DNA of 13,145 nucleotides from positions 1 through 13,145 of the forward strand of contig VAXF01000001.1 of assembly GCA_005888395.1 (NCBI GenBank), in the 5' to 3' direction. The stretch comes from Actinomycetota bacterium. GTDB taxonomy: Bacteria; Actinomycetota; Acidimicrobiia; Acidimicrobiales; AC-25. Under the pieces are notes generated by a model that was given only the letters and a program-made list of their open reading frames with translations, had not been told where the DNA came from and did not search any database. Shown piece after piece: positions 1 through 6,930 of the stretch. Both the position numbers and the translations under genes were made by a program. Within the stretch, counting starts at the first letter, position 1. Every line of letters starts with the position of its first letter.

Positions 1-908
1 AGAGCATCGAGTGCCTCCAGGTCCGCAGGGGTCGAGACACCGACAACGGCGACGCCGGACACCGTGCGCTTGGCCATGCCCGCGAGCGTGCGACCGGGAC
101 CGACCTCGACGAGGACGTCGACTCCCATGTCGACCAACGTCTGCTGGCTCTCCCGCCACCGCACCCGCTCCACCAGGTGGTCGGCCAGCGCGGCGCGCCA
201 GTGGTCGCCACCCGCGTGCGGGCGGGCGTCGCCGTTGGACACCACCGGCGCGTCGCCGGGCGCGAAGTCGACCTCCTCGAGAAAGGCGCGGAGGTCGGAG
301 GCGGCCTGCGACATCAGTGGTGTGTGGAACGCGCCTGCGACCGCGAGCGCGATCGCCTTCCGAACGCCGATCGCGCCGGCTTCCGTCACGGTCGCGTCGA
401 CGCCGTCAGGCGTGCCGGCCACGACCACCTGTCCCGGGGCGTTGTCATTCGCCACCCAGCAGCCGCCGGCACTGGCCGCGCACGCCGCCTCCGCCTGCTC
501 GATGCCGCCGCCCACCAGTGCCGCCATCTTTCCGGGGTGGGCCTCTGCGGCCCGCTGGGTCACGGCGGCGCGGTGGGCCGCGAGCTGCACACCGTCGTCG
601 AACGCAAGCGCGCCCGACGCAACCAGGGCGGTCACCTGCCCGAGCGAATGTCCCGCGACGGCGCGCGGTGCCGGCAACGCGGAGCGCACCGCGTCCCAGG
701 CCACGAGCGAGACGAGCAGGACCGCGAGCTGCGCGTCGGCTGTGGCCGCATGGACCTCCGGGTCGTCGTCGAGGAGCAGATGAGCGAGCGGACGGTCGAG
801 CACCTTCTCGGCCTGGTCGACGACCTGCCACGCGTCGTGGTCGCGCCAGGGCTCGCCCATCCCCGCAGCCTGCGATCCCTGCCCCGGGAACATCACTCCC
901 ACGCCCAT
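1..908 (-). CDS. fabD: Malonyl-CoA:ACP transacylase FabD (3' end beyond window)
   Basis: Transfers the malonyl group from CoA to acyl carrier protein, supplying the extender unit of type II fatty-acid synthesis in the cytoplasm. The frame runs from an ATG at 908 to the window edge without a stop, giving about 302 residues; the family is usually 300-315, so only the last few are missing. Seen directly: the N-terminal FPGQGSQ signature (residues 7-13), the nucleophile elbow GHSLGQ with Ser88, Arg113 exactly 25 residues later (the same spacing as Ser92/Arg117 of E. coli FabD) and His195 in AFHTPL. The elbow usually reads GHSLGE; Gln here is a mild variation. The start is supported by a GGGGGA ribosome site (915-920) six bases upstream. 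It is divergent from a MerR-type regulator. Other fab genes probably lie downstream, outside the window. An acyltransferase domain of a polyketide synthase is unlikely, because the protein begins cleanly at the FabD N-terminus. Confidence 0.93.
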   Translation of the reverse strand, partial: MGVGVMFPGQGSQAAGMGEPWRDHDAWQVVDQAEKVLDRPLAHLLLDDDPEVHAATADAQLAVLLVSLVAWDAVRSALPAPRAVAGHSLGQVTALVASGALAFDDGVQLAAHRAAVTQRAAEAHPGKMAALVGGGIEQAEAACAASAGGCWVANDNAPGQVVVAGTPDGVDATVTEAGAIGVRKAIALAVAGAFHTPLMSQAASDLRAFLEEVDFAPGDAPVVSNGDARPHAGGDHWRAALADHLVERVRWRESQQTLVDMGVDVLVEVGPGRTLAGMAKRTVSGVAVVGVSTPADLEALDA

Positions 909-931
909 GACCAGTCCCCCAGCCGCTCGCC

Positions 932-1001
932 CGAAGTTCTCCGACCTACCCGAGACACCAACGGTTACACCGTATCGTCCAAAGATTCGACGAAGTTTTC
1001 C
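932..1001 (+). repeat. Direct repeat CGAAGTTYTCC (two copies)
   Basis: Copies lie at 932-942 (CGAAGTTCTCC) and 991-1001 (CGAAGTTTTCC), differing at one position and starting 59 bp apart. Both are in the intergenic region between fabD and the MerR-type gene, flanking the 961-973 palindrome. Paired sites around a promoter could be bound by a regulator; this role is inference. Confidence 0.35.
961..973. promoter_or_regulatory. Candidate operator palindrome ACGGT-TAC-ACCGT
   Basis: Two 5-bp arms are exact reverse complements around a 3-bp spacer, lying about midway between the fabD start (908) and the MerR-type regulator start (1023). MerR-family dimers bind inverted repeats in the promoters they control, often their own, so this is the best candidate site for the adjacent regulator. 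Binding is inferred; a 5-bp arm can occur by chance. Confidence 0.35.
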
Positions 1002-1022
1002 ATCTTGTGAAATGCTCGTGAA

Positions 1023-1784
1023 GTGCCGGACTACCGCGTCGAGGAGCTGGCCGAGGCGGGCGGGGTGAGCGTCGACGTCGTGCGCTCGTACCAGTCGAAA
1101 GGGCTGCTCCCGCCGCCCCGCCACCAGGGGCGCGTGGCCCTCTACGGACCGCGCCATCTCGAGCGCCTGCGCACGATCCGCGACCTCAAGGCACGGGGCC
1201 ACTCGCTGCGCGCAATCGCGTCGCTCATCGGCGGGCGAGAGGGCGAGACCCGCAGCCTCTTCGCCGACGCCGTGTCGGCCGGCGAGGAGGAGCCGCTGAG
1301 CCTGGTCGAGCTGGCCGAGCGCACGCGCGTTCCCCCGGCCCTGCTCCGCTCCCTCGAGGGCTCGGGGCTGTTGCGCCCGCGCCGCGGGCCGGGCGACCGC
1401 CCCTACACCGCGGCCGACGCCCGCGCCGTGCGCATGCTCCTCAGCCTGCTCGGCGGCGGCCTGCCCCTCGAGGAGCTCATGCAGGTGGCCGACATCCAGT
1501 TGGAGACGATCGACCGCGTGGCCGCGGGTGCCGTCGAGCTGTTCCTCCGCTACGTCCGGGAGCCCCTCCTGGCGTCGCGGGTCGGCCAGAAGGAGGAGGC
1601 CGAGCGGATGGTCGCCGCCTTCCGGCTCATGCTCAACGCCGCCACCGGGCTGATCGCGTACAGCTTCCAGCGCACGGCGCTCAACCTCCTCGAGGCCGAG
1701 CTCGAGGCGCACGGCAACCGGTCGGAGCGGGCTGCGCTCCGGCGCGAGGTCGACCGGCGCCACCTCCAACAGCGCAGCGCGTGA
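1023..1784 (+). CDS. MerR-family transcriptional regulator with two HTH domains
   Basis: A 253-residue cytoplasmic DNA-binding protein. Residues 4-71 form a classic MerR winged helix-turn-helix (YRVEELAEAGGVSVDVVRSYQ, then KGLLPPPR and a Y-x-x-x-H-L-x-R-L wing). Residues about 91-157 repeat the fold in weaker form (SLVELAERTRVPPALLRSLE, SGLLRPRR, DRPYTAADARAVRML). The remaining ~95 residues are helical, with no cysteine or aromatic pocket suggesting a metal or drug ligand. Double-headed MerR-like proteins of about this size are known in actinobacteria. The GTG start at 1023 is the first start in frame; its ribosome site is weak. Divergence from fabD and the intergenic palindrome suggest it controls fabD and/or itself, perhaps in response to an acyl-CoA or acyl-ACP signal. 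That ligand and target are inference. Confidence 0.85.
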   Translation: MPDYRVEELAEAGGVSVDVVRSYQSKGLLPPPRHQGRVALYGPRHLERLRTIRDLKARGHSLRAIASLIGGREGETRSLFADAVSAGEEEPLSLVELAERTRVPPALLRSLEGSGLLRPRRGPGDRPYTAADARAVRMLLSLLGGGLPLEELMQVADIQLETIDRVAAGAVELFLRYVREPLLASRVGQKEEAERMVAAFRLMLNAATGLIAYSFQRTALNLLEAELEAHGNRSERAALRREVDRRHLQQRSA

Positions 1785-1876
1785 ACGTGACTAGGAACTC
1801 GTCAACGTGTGACGTGATGCAAATGAGGCATTGTTCAGATTCTTCCGAACCGCCACACTGCACCTAGGAGGCTGGG

Positions 1877-2245
1877 ATGGTCGCCACCGACGCGTGCAGC
1901 GTGGTCGTTGCGGATGACGTCGCGGAGGTGCGTCAGCTCCTCGAGGACGCGCTGACCCTCGCCGGCCATTTCTCGGTGATCGGCACCGCGGCCGACGGCC
2001 GGGAGGCCGTCGACATGGTGTGCCGCCTCACGCCCGACGTCGCCGTGGTCGACATCGCCATGCCGGCCATGGACGGGTTGGAGGCCATCCCCTACATCCG
2101 CGAGTGCTCGCCCGCCACCCACATCGTGGTCCTGTCCGCGTTCGCCGCCGCCGAGCAGGAGGCGCTGGCGCGCGGCGCCGACGTGTTCGTCGAGAAGGGC
2201 ACGCCGGTGCGCGAGATCGTCGCCACGATCCAGGCGTTCTGCTGA
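1877..2245 (+). CDS. Stand-alone response-regulator receiver (CheY-like)
   Basis: A 122-residue single-domain receiver for a histidine-kinase phosphorelay. The acidic pair Asp13-Asp14, phospho-acceptor Asp59 (VVDIAMPAMDG), Ser87 at the switch position and the invariant Lys107 (EKG) are all present, so phosphorylation should be possible. The chain ends at the normal end of a receiver fold, with no DNA-binding or enzymatic output domain. A strong AGGAGG site (1866-1871) sits five bases before the ATG, fixing the start. No histidine kinase is visible in the window, so its partner is elsewhere. It lies 92 bp after the MerR-type gene and its stop is 3 bp from the stop of the convergent esterase. 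It may act by protein-protein contact, as single-domain receivers do in relays or chemotaxis; a truncated NarL-type regulator is possible but the stop is clean. Confidence 0.88.
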   Translation: MVATDACSVVVADDVAEVRQLLEDALTLAGHFSVIGTAADGREAVDMVCRLTPDVAVVDIAMPAMDGLEAIPYIRECSPATHIVVLSAFAAAEQEALARGADVFVEKGTPVREIVATIQAFC

Positions 2246-2248
2246 ACG

Positions 2249-4444
2249 TCAGGAGGGCGACGACCTGAGCACGTAGACGTGGCGACCGGACAGGTCGCCG
2301 GTGAGCGTCAACAGCGCTCGCGTCGGATGCAGCACCGCCACACGCGTACCGTCACGCTCGACGACGACACGGCGCCCCGTCCAGGGGCCCACAAGGCGGA
2401 CGTTCGCAACTCCGTCACCTGTGACCGCCACCGCCAGCGGGTGGTCGACGCGGAGGCCCATGCGCCCGAGGTCGAGCGTGACGTCGGACACAGCGCGCAG
2501 CGACGCGCCCAGCCCGTTGCCAACAGGTTGGCGCGAACGCGCCGGCCGCAGCTCGATCCCGACCTCGCGCCAGGCGTCACCCGTGTGGACCGCGTCGTTC
2601 GGGCCACACAGGTCGGCGCCACTCGTCACGTTCTCCCCCGCCGCCACGATCCGCGACGAGTCGTTGGCCCGATCGGCGCGCGCCAGGCTCGTCACGTCGA
2701 CGGAGCCGGTGTCGGCGCCGTCCCGCACGACCACCCCCGACACCCAGTAGGCGTGGTCGTAGTGGAGGTCGAGACCTGTGGCCGGGTCGTGCATGAACAT
2801 CGCCGGCTCGACCGCGAGCACCACGTGGGCCGGGTCGACCTGGCGTCGGTGGGTGAGCGCCTCCAGCAGCACGCAGTTGGAGAGCGCTGGCACCACCTCG
2901 TGCTGGCGGCGGAGCAGCACCCACGCGCGGTAGTCGTAACCGAGCTGGTCGAGCCGCAACGTGTCCTGGCTCACGAGCACGTTGTTCACGAGTGGATCGA
3001 CTTGGCCGTTGACCATCCGGATCGGCAGGTCGGCGAGGTTGTCGAGCAGCTCGGCCGCGCCGGCGGGGAAGCGCGAGGGTGAGAGCACCTCGTCGAGGAC
3101 CGGGCCCGGCACCGCCCCGAACTCGTACTGCGCGCTGCCACCTGTGCCGATGAAGGGCACGAGCGCCGACCAGCGGTCGGGGAAGCGGATCCCGATGCGG
3201 AACGTCCCGAAGCCGCCCATCGACACCCCCGACAGCACGACCCGGTCGGGATCCGCGCCGAAGCGCGCGAGTGCGTCGGTCGTCACGTCGAGCACGTCCT
3301 GCTCGGCCGGACCCATGTAGAAGGTGTTCTCGCCCCGCCCGAGCGGGAAGGCGACGACGGCCGGCGGCGTGAAGCCGCCGTCGCCGATGAACAACCCCGC
3401 CACCGTCTTGTCCGACCTCACGGGGCCGAACTCGCCCGCGTCGCTGGTGTGGTCCCCCCCGAACCCGTGCATGTGCACGATCAGCGGCGGACGCGGCGGG
3501 AGATGGCCGGGCAGCCACACGAGGTAGGGCTGGTACGGCCCGGCGTAGAGGCTGCCCACGGGCGCCGGCGTCCGGCCCGGCGCGTCGATCGTCGCCTGCC
3601 CGATGCCCTCACCGAGGCGCAGGCGGGACCGGTAGAGCAGCGTGTGGAAGCCCGGCCCGAGCGGCGGGGCCGGACGGGTCGCGCGCGAAGCCAGCAGCCC
3701 GAAGTCGACGAGCGCACCCGCCGCCCTGCTGTCGGCCGCCCCGGCCAGCACCGCATCCTGATGCTGGTGCTGCCAGTTGGCGGGCGCCTCGTCGCCGACG
3801 AACGCGAGGTCGCTGATCGGCTGGCTGCCGTCGACCCAGTCGTGCCCGTTCGCATCGGCCGCGCCCAGCACCGCGTACATGCGCCAGCGCGCGGCGCCCG
3901 GCCGAAGCGGGATGGTGGCGTCGATGAGGTTGGCGCCCGCGTCGACGCGGGTGGGGAACCGCGCCACCGTCGTCCATCGGGCGCCCGCCGGGCGCAGGAG
4001 CCAGCCGCCCGCGCTGTGGACGACCGCCACCGCGTCGAGGCCGAGCGCAGGGTTCGCCGTCCACCGGCCACCGGGGAACGACGCCATGCCAGTCCGCGGG
4101 TTGTTGTCGGTGTCGAACCCGACGCCCAGCACCGGCACGTGCGCGTCGCGCAGCGTCTCGAGGATCGCCCGTACGTGGACCGCGCCTCCGTCGAGCCCGA
4201 TATGGAGCTGCACCAGGTCGGCGGCATTCGTGAGGCCGTCGGGGTAGGCGACGTCGTGGTCGTCGTACGCGTAGTCGGTGGAGACGAACGCGCCGTCGAC
4301 GTACGACGAGACGCCGGCTACCGGCACACCCGCGAGCACCGCCGGCGACGCGGACGCGGCGGTCCCGGCGCCGAGGGCGGACGGGACCATGGCCGCCACC
4401 AGCATCAGGGCCGCGACGAAGAAGGCGAGCCGGCCGGTTCTCAC
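2249..4444 (-). CDS. Secreted alpha/beta-hydrolase (esterase/peptidase-like), multidomain
   Basis: A 731-residue exported serine hydrolase. Residues 1 to about 31 form a Sec signal peptide (RTGR, then a hydrophobic LAFFVAALMLVAAMV core and an Ala-rich cleavage region). Residues about 45-250 form a beta-rich module with GFDTDNNPRTG and GLDAVAVV, resembling the glucodextranase C-terminal/DOMON-like beta-sandwich. The hydrolase core (about 290-520) has an oxyanion segment HMHGFGG (324-330), nucleophile elbow GVSMGG with Ser408, Asp483 in NGQVDPLV and His515 in RRQHEVV, a complete apparent triad. Residues about 540-731 are another beta-rich region. The layout recalls prolyl-oligopeptidase-like or polyhydroxyalkanoate-depolymerase-like secreted esterases; the substrate (polyester, glycan ester or peptide) cannot be told. 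The GTG start is supported by the signal peptide; the ribosome site is weak. It lies 49 bp after the desaturase stop, possibly cotranscribed. Confidence 0.82.
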   Translation of the reverse strand: MRTGRLAFFVAALMLVAAMVPSALGAGTAASASPAVLAGVPVAGVSSYVDGAFVSTDYAYDDHDVAYPDGLTNAADLVQLHIGLDGGAVHVRAILETLRDAHVPVLGVGFDTDNNPRTGMASFPGGRWTANPALGLDAVAVVHSAGGWLLRPAGARWTTVARFPTRVDAGANLIDATIPLRPGAARWRMYAVLGAADANGHDWVDGSQPISDLAFVGDEAPANWQHQHQDAVLAGAADSRAAGALVDFGLLASRATRPAPPLGPGFHTLLYRSRLRLGEGIGQATIDAPGRTPAPVGSLYAGPYQPYLVWLPGHLPPRPPLIVHMHGFGGDHTSDAGEFGPVRSDKTVAGLFIGDGGFTPPAVVAFPLGRGENTFYMGPAEQDVLDVTTDALARFGADPDRVVLSGVSMGGFGTFRIGIRFPDRWSALVPFIGTGGSAQYEFGAVPGPVLDEVLSPSRFPAGAAELLDNLADLPIRMVNGQVDPLVNNVLVSQDTLRLDQLGYDYRAWVLLRRQHEVVPALSNCVLLEALTHRRQVDPAHVVLAVEPAMFMHDPATGLDLHYDHAYWVSGVVVRDGADTGSVDVTSLARADRANDSSRIVAAGENVTSGADLCGPNDAVHTGDAWREVGIELRPARSRQPVGNGLGASLRAVSDVTLDLGRMGLRVDHPLAVAVTGDGVANVRLVGPWTGRRVVVERDGTRVAVLHPTRALLTLTGDLSGRHVYVLRSSPS

Positions 4445-4493
4445 CCGTCCTACTTCGCCGCCGGGCGGGCGCCTTCCTGGACGGGCGGGTGGG

Positions 4494-5378
4494 TCAGCCG
4501 CCGCCGCGTCGGCCCGCGCCGGCGAACACCGGCTCGGGCTCGGCGTCGGGCTCGGCCCGGCCTGCCGGCGGCTGCGGCCGCAGCACGCGGGGCGGCGGGG
4601 CCCGCAGGTCGTGGACCAGGCCGAGCCGGGCCAGCAGGCGCAGGCCGTACCAGGTCGGGTCGAGCTCCCACCACACGAAGCCCTGGCGGCACGACGACTG
4701 GTAGTGGTGGTGGTTGTTGTGCCAGCCCTCGCCGCCGGTGAAGAGGGCGACGACCCACGAGTTGCGACTGGTGTCGGGCGTGTCGAACCGCCGCCACCCG
4801 ACCAGGTGGGCCAGCGAGTTCACCGTGAACGTCCCGTGCCAGAGGAGGATGGTCGAGAGGAAGAACCCGATGACGAGCGCCGACCACCCACCGGCCAGGA
4901 AGCAGGCCACGGCCACCGCCCACGGTGCGACCCAGTCGTGCCGGTCGAGCCAGCGCAGCTCCGGGTAGCGGGCGAAGTCGCGGATGGCGTCGACGTCAGT
5001 GGCGGAGTACTTGTCGCTCAGGATCCAGCCGATGTGGCTCCACCAGAAGCCCTTCAGCGGCGTGTGCGGATCTCGGTCGGTGTCGGCGAACTGGTGGTGC
5101 CGGCGATGGTTGCCCGCCCACCACAGCGGTCCCTTCTGTGCCGCCGTCGCGCCACCGAACGCCATCACGAACTGCATCGTGCGGTTCATCTTGTAGCTGC
5201 GATGGGCGAAGTAACGGTGGTAGCCGGCGGTGATGAAGAACATCCGACCCAGGTAGAGCGCGGCGCACAGCCAGAGGTCGCCCGCGGTCACCCCGGTCCA
5301 GAGCGCGGCGAAGGGAACCAGGTGCAGGCCCAGGAAGGGGATCGAGGACCGCCAGTTGACCTGCTCGTCTGAAGTCAC
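4494..5378 (-). CDS. Fatty-acid (acyl-CoA delta-9-type) desaturase
   Basis: A 294-residue integral membrane di-iron desaturase that introduces a cis double bond into saturated acyl chains. All three histidine boxes are visible: HRYFAH (54-59), HRRHH (91-95) and WHNNHHHY (His220, 223, 224), plus the extra conserved His191 in NSLAH. Hydrophobic pairs around residues 13-50 and 150-186 provide the membrane hairpins. Family-typical segments include GYHRYFAHRS, DPHTPLKGFWWSHIGW and GEGWHNNHHHY. There is no fused cytochrome b5 or rubredoxin, so electrons must come from a separate ferredoxin or flavoprotein, not visible nearby. The start is uncertain: GTG at 5378 or GTG at 5384 (two residues more); the frame stays open upstream to 5660 but that part overlaps the preceding gene and is Arg-rich nonsense. 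It follows the DinB-MOSC gene by about 60 bp on the same strand. The C-terminus is Pro/Arg/Glu-rich. Confidence 0.92.
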   Translation of the reverse strand: MTSDEQVNWRSSIPFLGLHLVPFAALWTGVTAGDLWLCAALYLGRMFFITAGYHRYFAHRSYKMNRTMQFVMAFGGATAAQKGPLWWAGNHRRHHQFADTDRDPHTPLKGFWWSHIGWILSDKYSATDVDAIRDFARYPELRWLDRHDWVAPWAVAVACFLAGGWSALVIGFFLSTILLWHGTFTVNSLAHLVGWRRFDTPDTSRNSWVVALFTGGEGWHNNHHHYQSSCRQGFVWWELDPTWYGLRLLARLGLVHDLRAPPPRVLRPQPPAGRAEPDAEPEPVFAGAGRRGGG

Positions 5379-5440
5379 GGGCACTCGAGCCGACCGTACT
5401 ACCGACCTGCCGCGGTCGGAGATCGGGCTGCTCGGCGCGG

Positions 5441-6424
5441 TTACGGCTCGACCACGACAGCGTCGCCGACGTGCACCTCGCCGTCGGTCAGCACCCACGC
5501 ATAGATGCGGCTGATCCCGCGCTCGCGCGTGTGCTCCATCCTGCCGAAGTCGCCGTCGACGAACCATCGAGCGTTCTTGTTGCACGGCAACGCGTACAAC
5601 GAGGCTTCGGTGACGGCTTCGCCGACCTGCAGGCGCACGCCGGGCCGGATCTCGGCCCAATCGAGGCCGGCGACGGTGACGTTCTCGCCCGCCGCCCCCG
5701 CTGCGATGGGGTGACCCTCACCCTGCAGCCGGGCAATCGCCTCGGCCGACCACAGGCACAATGCCTGCCAGGGCCGGCCGTGGTGGCGCCGCGTCGCCTG
5801 CCGGTCGCCCTCGATGCCGCGCTTGCCGATGCGAGCGGTGGCGACGGGCAGCTTCGGGACGCCCCCGCTCGACACGTTGAGCTGTGCCACCGTCCCGGTC
5901 GCCGTCGCCGGTGGCGCACCGAGGGCGTGGAGGCCGCGCCCGACGTCCATCAGATGGTGGGTGGCGTCGTGGACCGCGTGGGCCAGCACGTCGGCCGCGT
6001 CGAGCGGCGCACCCGCGACGACAGCGGTCCGCGACCAGCCGGTGGGGTCGATCGTCGCCGCCCGGCGCGCCAGCCGGGAGGCATTGCCCTCCAGCTCGTC
6101 GACCACGCCGTCGAGCGCGATATCGAGGGGCGGGTCGTCGGCCCGGGCCTCGGGCGGATCCACACCGGGGAGCTCGAGCCCGTCGACGGTGAGGACGGCG
6201 TGCAGCAGGTGGCCCAACAGGAAGGTGACGTCGCGGCTGTGGGCCACGTATTCGAGCGCCGACCAGGTGGTGGGCGCGGGCCGCGCGCTCACCAGCGCCG
6301 GGTCGACCCACCGCAACAGCTCGCGCCACCACGGCCCGAGCACCTGCAGCGTGCCGGCGAGATCCTGCACGGTCCAGTCCCGCGAGTCGAAGCGACATTG
6401 CTCGCACTTCTCGACCCGCTGCAC
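5441..6424 (-). CDS. DinB-like / MOSC domain fusion protein
   Basis: About 327 residues with two recognisable parts. Residues 7 to about 170 resemble the DinB/mycothiol-dependent four-helix fold: a leading CEQC pair (Cys7, Cys10), W-S-A-L-E-Y-V-A-H (His62), and AHAVHDATHHLMDV with His152 and His156, the usual three-histidine metal site. Residues about 180-327 are a MOSC domain: VAQLNVSSGGVPKLPV, GIEGDRQ, AAGENVTVAGLDW, a single conserved Cys281 in ALPCNKN, and a final DGEVHVGDAV. MOSC domains bind molybdenum cofactor or carry sulfur via this cysteine; DinB-like domains act in thiol transfer or metal-dependent reactions. The combined reaction is unknown. The GTG at 6424 is chosen because the frame upstream has no good start and overlaps the membrane protein ending at 6466; it is tentative. 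It sits between that membrane protein and the desaturase, all on one strand. Confidence 0.82.
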   Translation of the reverse strand: MQRVEKCEQCRFDSRDWTVQDLAGTLQVLGPWWRELLRWVDPALVSARPAPTTWSALEYVAHSRDVTFLLGHLLHAVLTVDGLELPGVDPPEARADDPPLDIALDGVVDELEGNASRLARRAATIDPTGWSRTAVVAGAPLDAADVLAHAVHDATHHLMDVGRGLHALGAPPATATGTVAQLNVSSGGVPKLPVATARIGKRGIEGDRQATRRHHGRPWQALCLWSAEAIARLQGEGHPIAAGAAGENVTVAGLDWAEIRPGVRLQVGEAVTEASLYALPCNKNARWFVDGDFGRMEHTRERGISRIYAWVLTDGEVHVGDAVVVEP

Positions 6425-6465
6425 CTCGCGCAGGGTACCGCCGCACCCTGTGTTCCCAGGCCGCG

Positions 6466-6768
6466 TTACGCGGTGACGGTGGTTCGGCTGCGAGGGAGGC
6501 GCACGGCGACGAGCACGGCGGACGGAACGTAGAGCAGCCCGATCCCACCGGCGACGGTGGGAGCGAGGGCGATGACCAGCATGCACGCCGCCGACGGGCG
6601 CAGCCGCAGGTCCTCTGGCAGCAGCGCGACAGCGCCCGCGACGATCGCGATGAGGATCGTCCACGCGTTCATCGTGTCGAGGCCGAGGCCGCGCACCTCG
6701 AACACCACGAGCAGCACCGTGCTCACGGCGATCGCCAGCGCACCCCCCACGACCACCGCCGGTCTCAC
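6466..6768 (-). CDS. Small integral membrane protein, unknown function
   Basis: A 100-residue hydrophobic protein that I do not recognise. Predicted helices are at about residues 4-23 and 35-50, plus a long hydrophobic run 60-89 that could be one or two passes. The central loop RGLGLDTMN and the PEDLRLRPS loop carry the charges; the C-terminus LPRSRTTVTA is basic. The start is a GTG at 6768 with no strong ribosome site. Codon third positions are strongly G/C, as in neighbours, supporting a real gene. Its stop is 41 bp before the DinB-MOSC start, so the two may share a transcript. It might be a structural or accessory membrane protein; no function can be assigned. Confidence 0.6.
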   Translation of the reverse strand: MRPAVVVGGALAIAVSTVLLVVFEVRGLGLDTMNAWTILIAIVAGAVALLPEDLRLRPSAACMLVIALAPTVAGGIGLLYVPSAVLVAVRLPRSRTTVTA

Positions 6769-6774
6769 AAGTCG

Positions 6775-6915
6775 ATGGTACGGGTGGGCCTCGCGAAGGT
6801 GGTGGCTACCGTGATGCCTGTGGCGTACGTGGTGGCGATCGCCGTGCTCCTCGCCGCGATCGTCGCCCTCGGCCGGGTCGACTGGGCGACCCGCCTGGCC
6901 CGACGCGGCAAGTGA
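6775..6915 (+). CDS. Possible micro-ORF, single-pass membrane peptide
   Basis: A 46-codon plus-strand frame (ATG at 6775; alternative ATG at 6814 giving 33 residues) in the 162-bp gap between two minus-strand genes. The product has one clear hydrophobic helix (about residues 15-33, MPVAYVVAIAVLLAAIVALG) followed by GRVDWATRLARRGK, the look of a small single-pass membrane protein with a basic cytoplasmic tail. Third positions are G or C in about 42 of 46 codons, which supports coding but is also expected by chance at this GC level. A GAAGGTGG stretch (6795-6802) lies upstream of the 6814 start at non-ideal spacing. No family is recognised. Confidence 0.35.
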   Translation: MVRVGLAKVVATVMPVAYVVAIAVLLAAIVALGRVDWATRLARRGK

Positions 6916-6930
6916 ACGCGAGCCAACCGC

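Larger units (their letters stand above)
909..1022. promoter_or_regulatory. Divergent fabD / MerR intergenic control region
   Basis: This 114-bp gap separates two divergent starts, so it must hold both promoters. It is visibly richer in A/T than the flanking genes, especially 960-1015. It contains a perfect palindrome (961-973), a second short palindrome TTCGACGAA (986-994) and two copies of CGAAGTTYTCC (932-942 and 991-1001). I could not assign convincing -35/-10 boxes on either strand. The functional role is inferred from position only. Confidence 0.55.

Noticed and set aside
755..780. Residues 755-780 of the copper oxidase as a sortase anchor
   Set aside because: The hydrophobic stretch and basic tail fit, but there is no LPxTG-like motif before it, so a plain transmembrane anchor is the simpler reading (numbers here are protein residues).
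11..1010. Several plus-strand frames across the left end
   Set aside because: All are antisense to fabD, whose GQGSQ, GHSLG and AFHTP motifs are unmistakable.
1800..1814. Inverted repeat CGTCA-ACGTG-TGACG between the MerR-type gene and the receiver
   Set aside because: A 5-bp stem without a T-tract is too weak for a terminator; it could be an operator but nothing else supports it.
2577..3518. Minus-strand open frame of 313 codons
   Set aside because: Out-of-frame shadow of the esterase, Arg-rich and without motifs.
4458..4468. Palindrome CCGCC-G-GGCGG between the desaturase and esterase
   Set aside because: Short and made only of G and C, so expected by chance at this base composition; no T-run.
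3449..4741. Long plus-strand open frame of 430 codons
   Set aside because: It lies antisense to the esterase and the desaturase end, is dominated by Arg, Val, Gly and Pro with no recognisable motif, and is the expected by-product of GC-rich third positions on the other strand.
4278..5372. Plus-strand open frame of 364 codons
   Set aside because: Antisense to the desaturase, whose three histidine boxes prove the other strand is coding; composition is low-complexity.
5379..5660. N-terminal extension of the desaturase frame
   Set aside because: Arg-rich, overlaps the end of the DinB-MOSC gene and has no membrane or desaturase features.
5471..6532. Plus-strand open frame of 353 codons
   Set aside because: Antisense to the DinB-MOSC gene; no family features.
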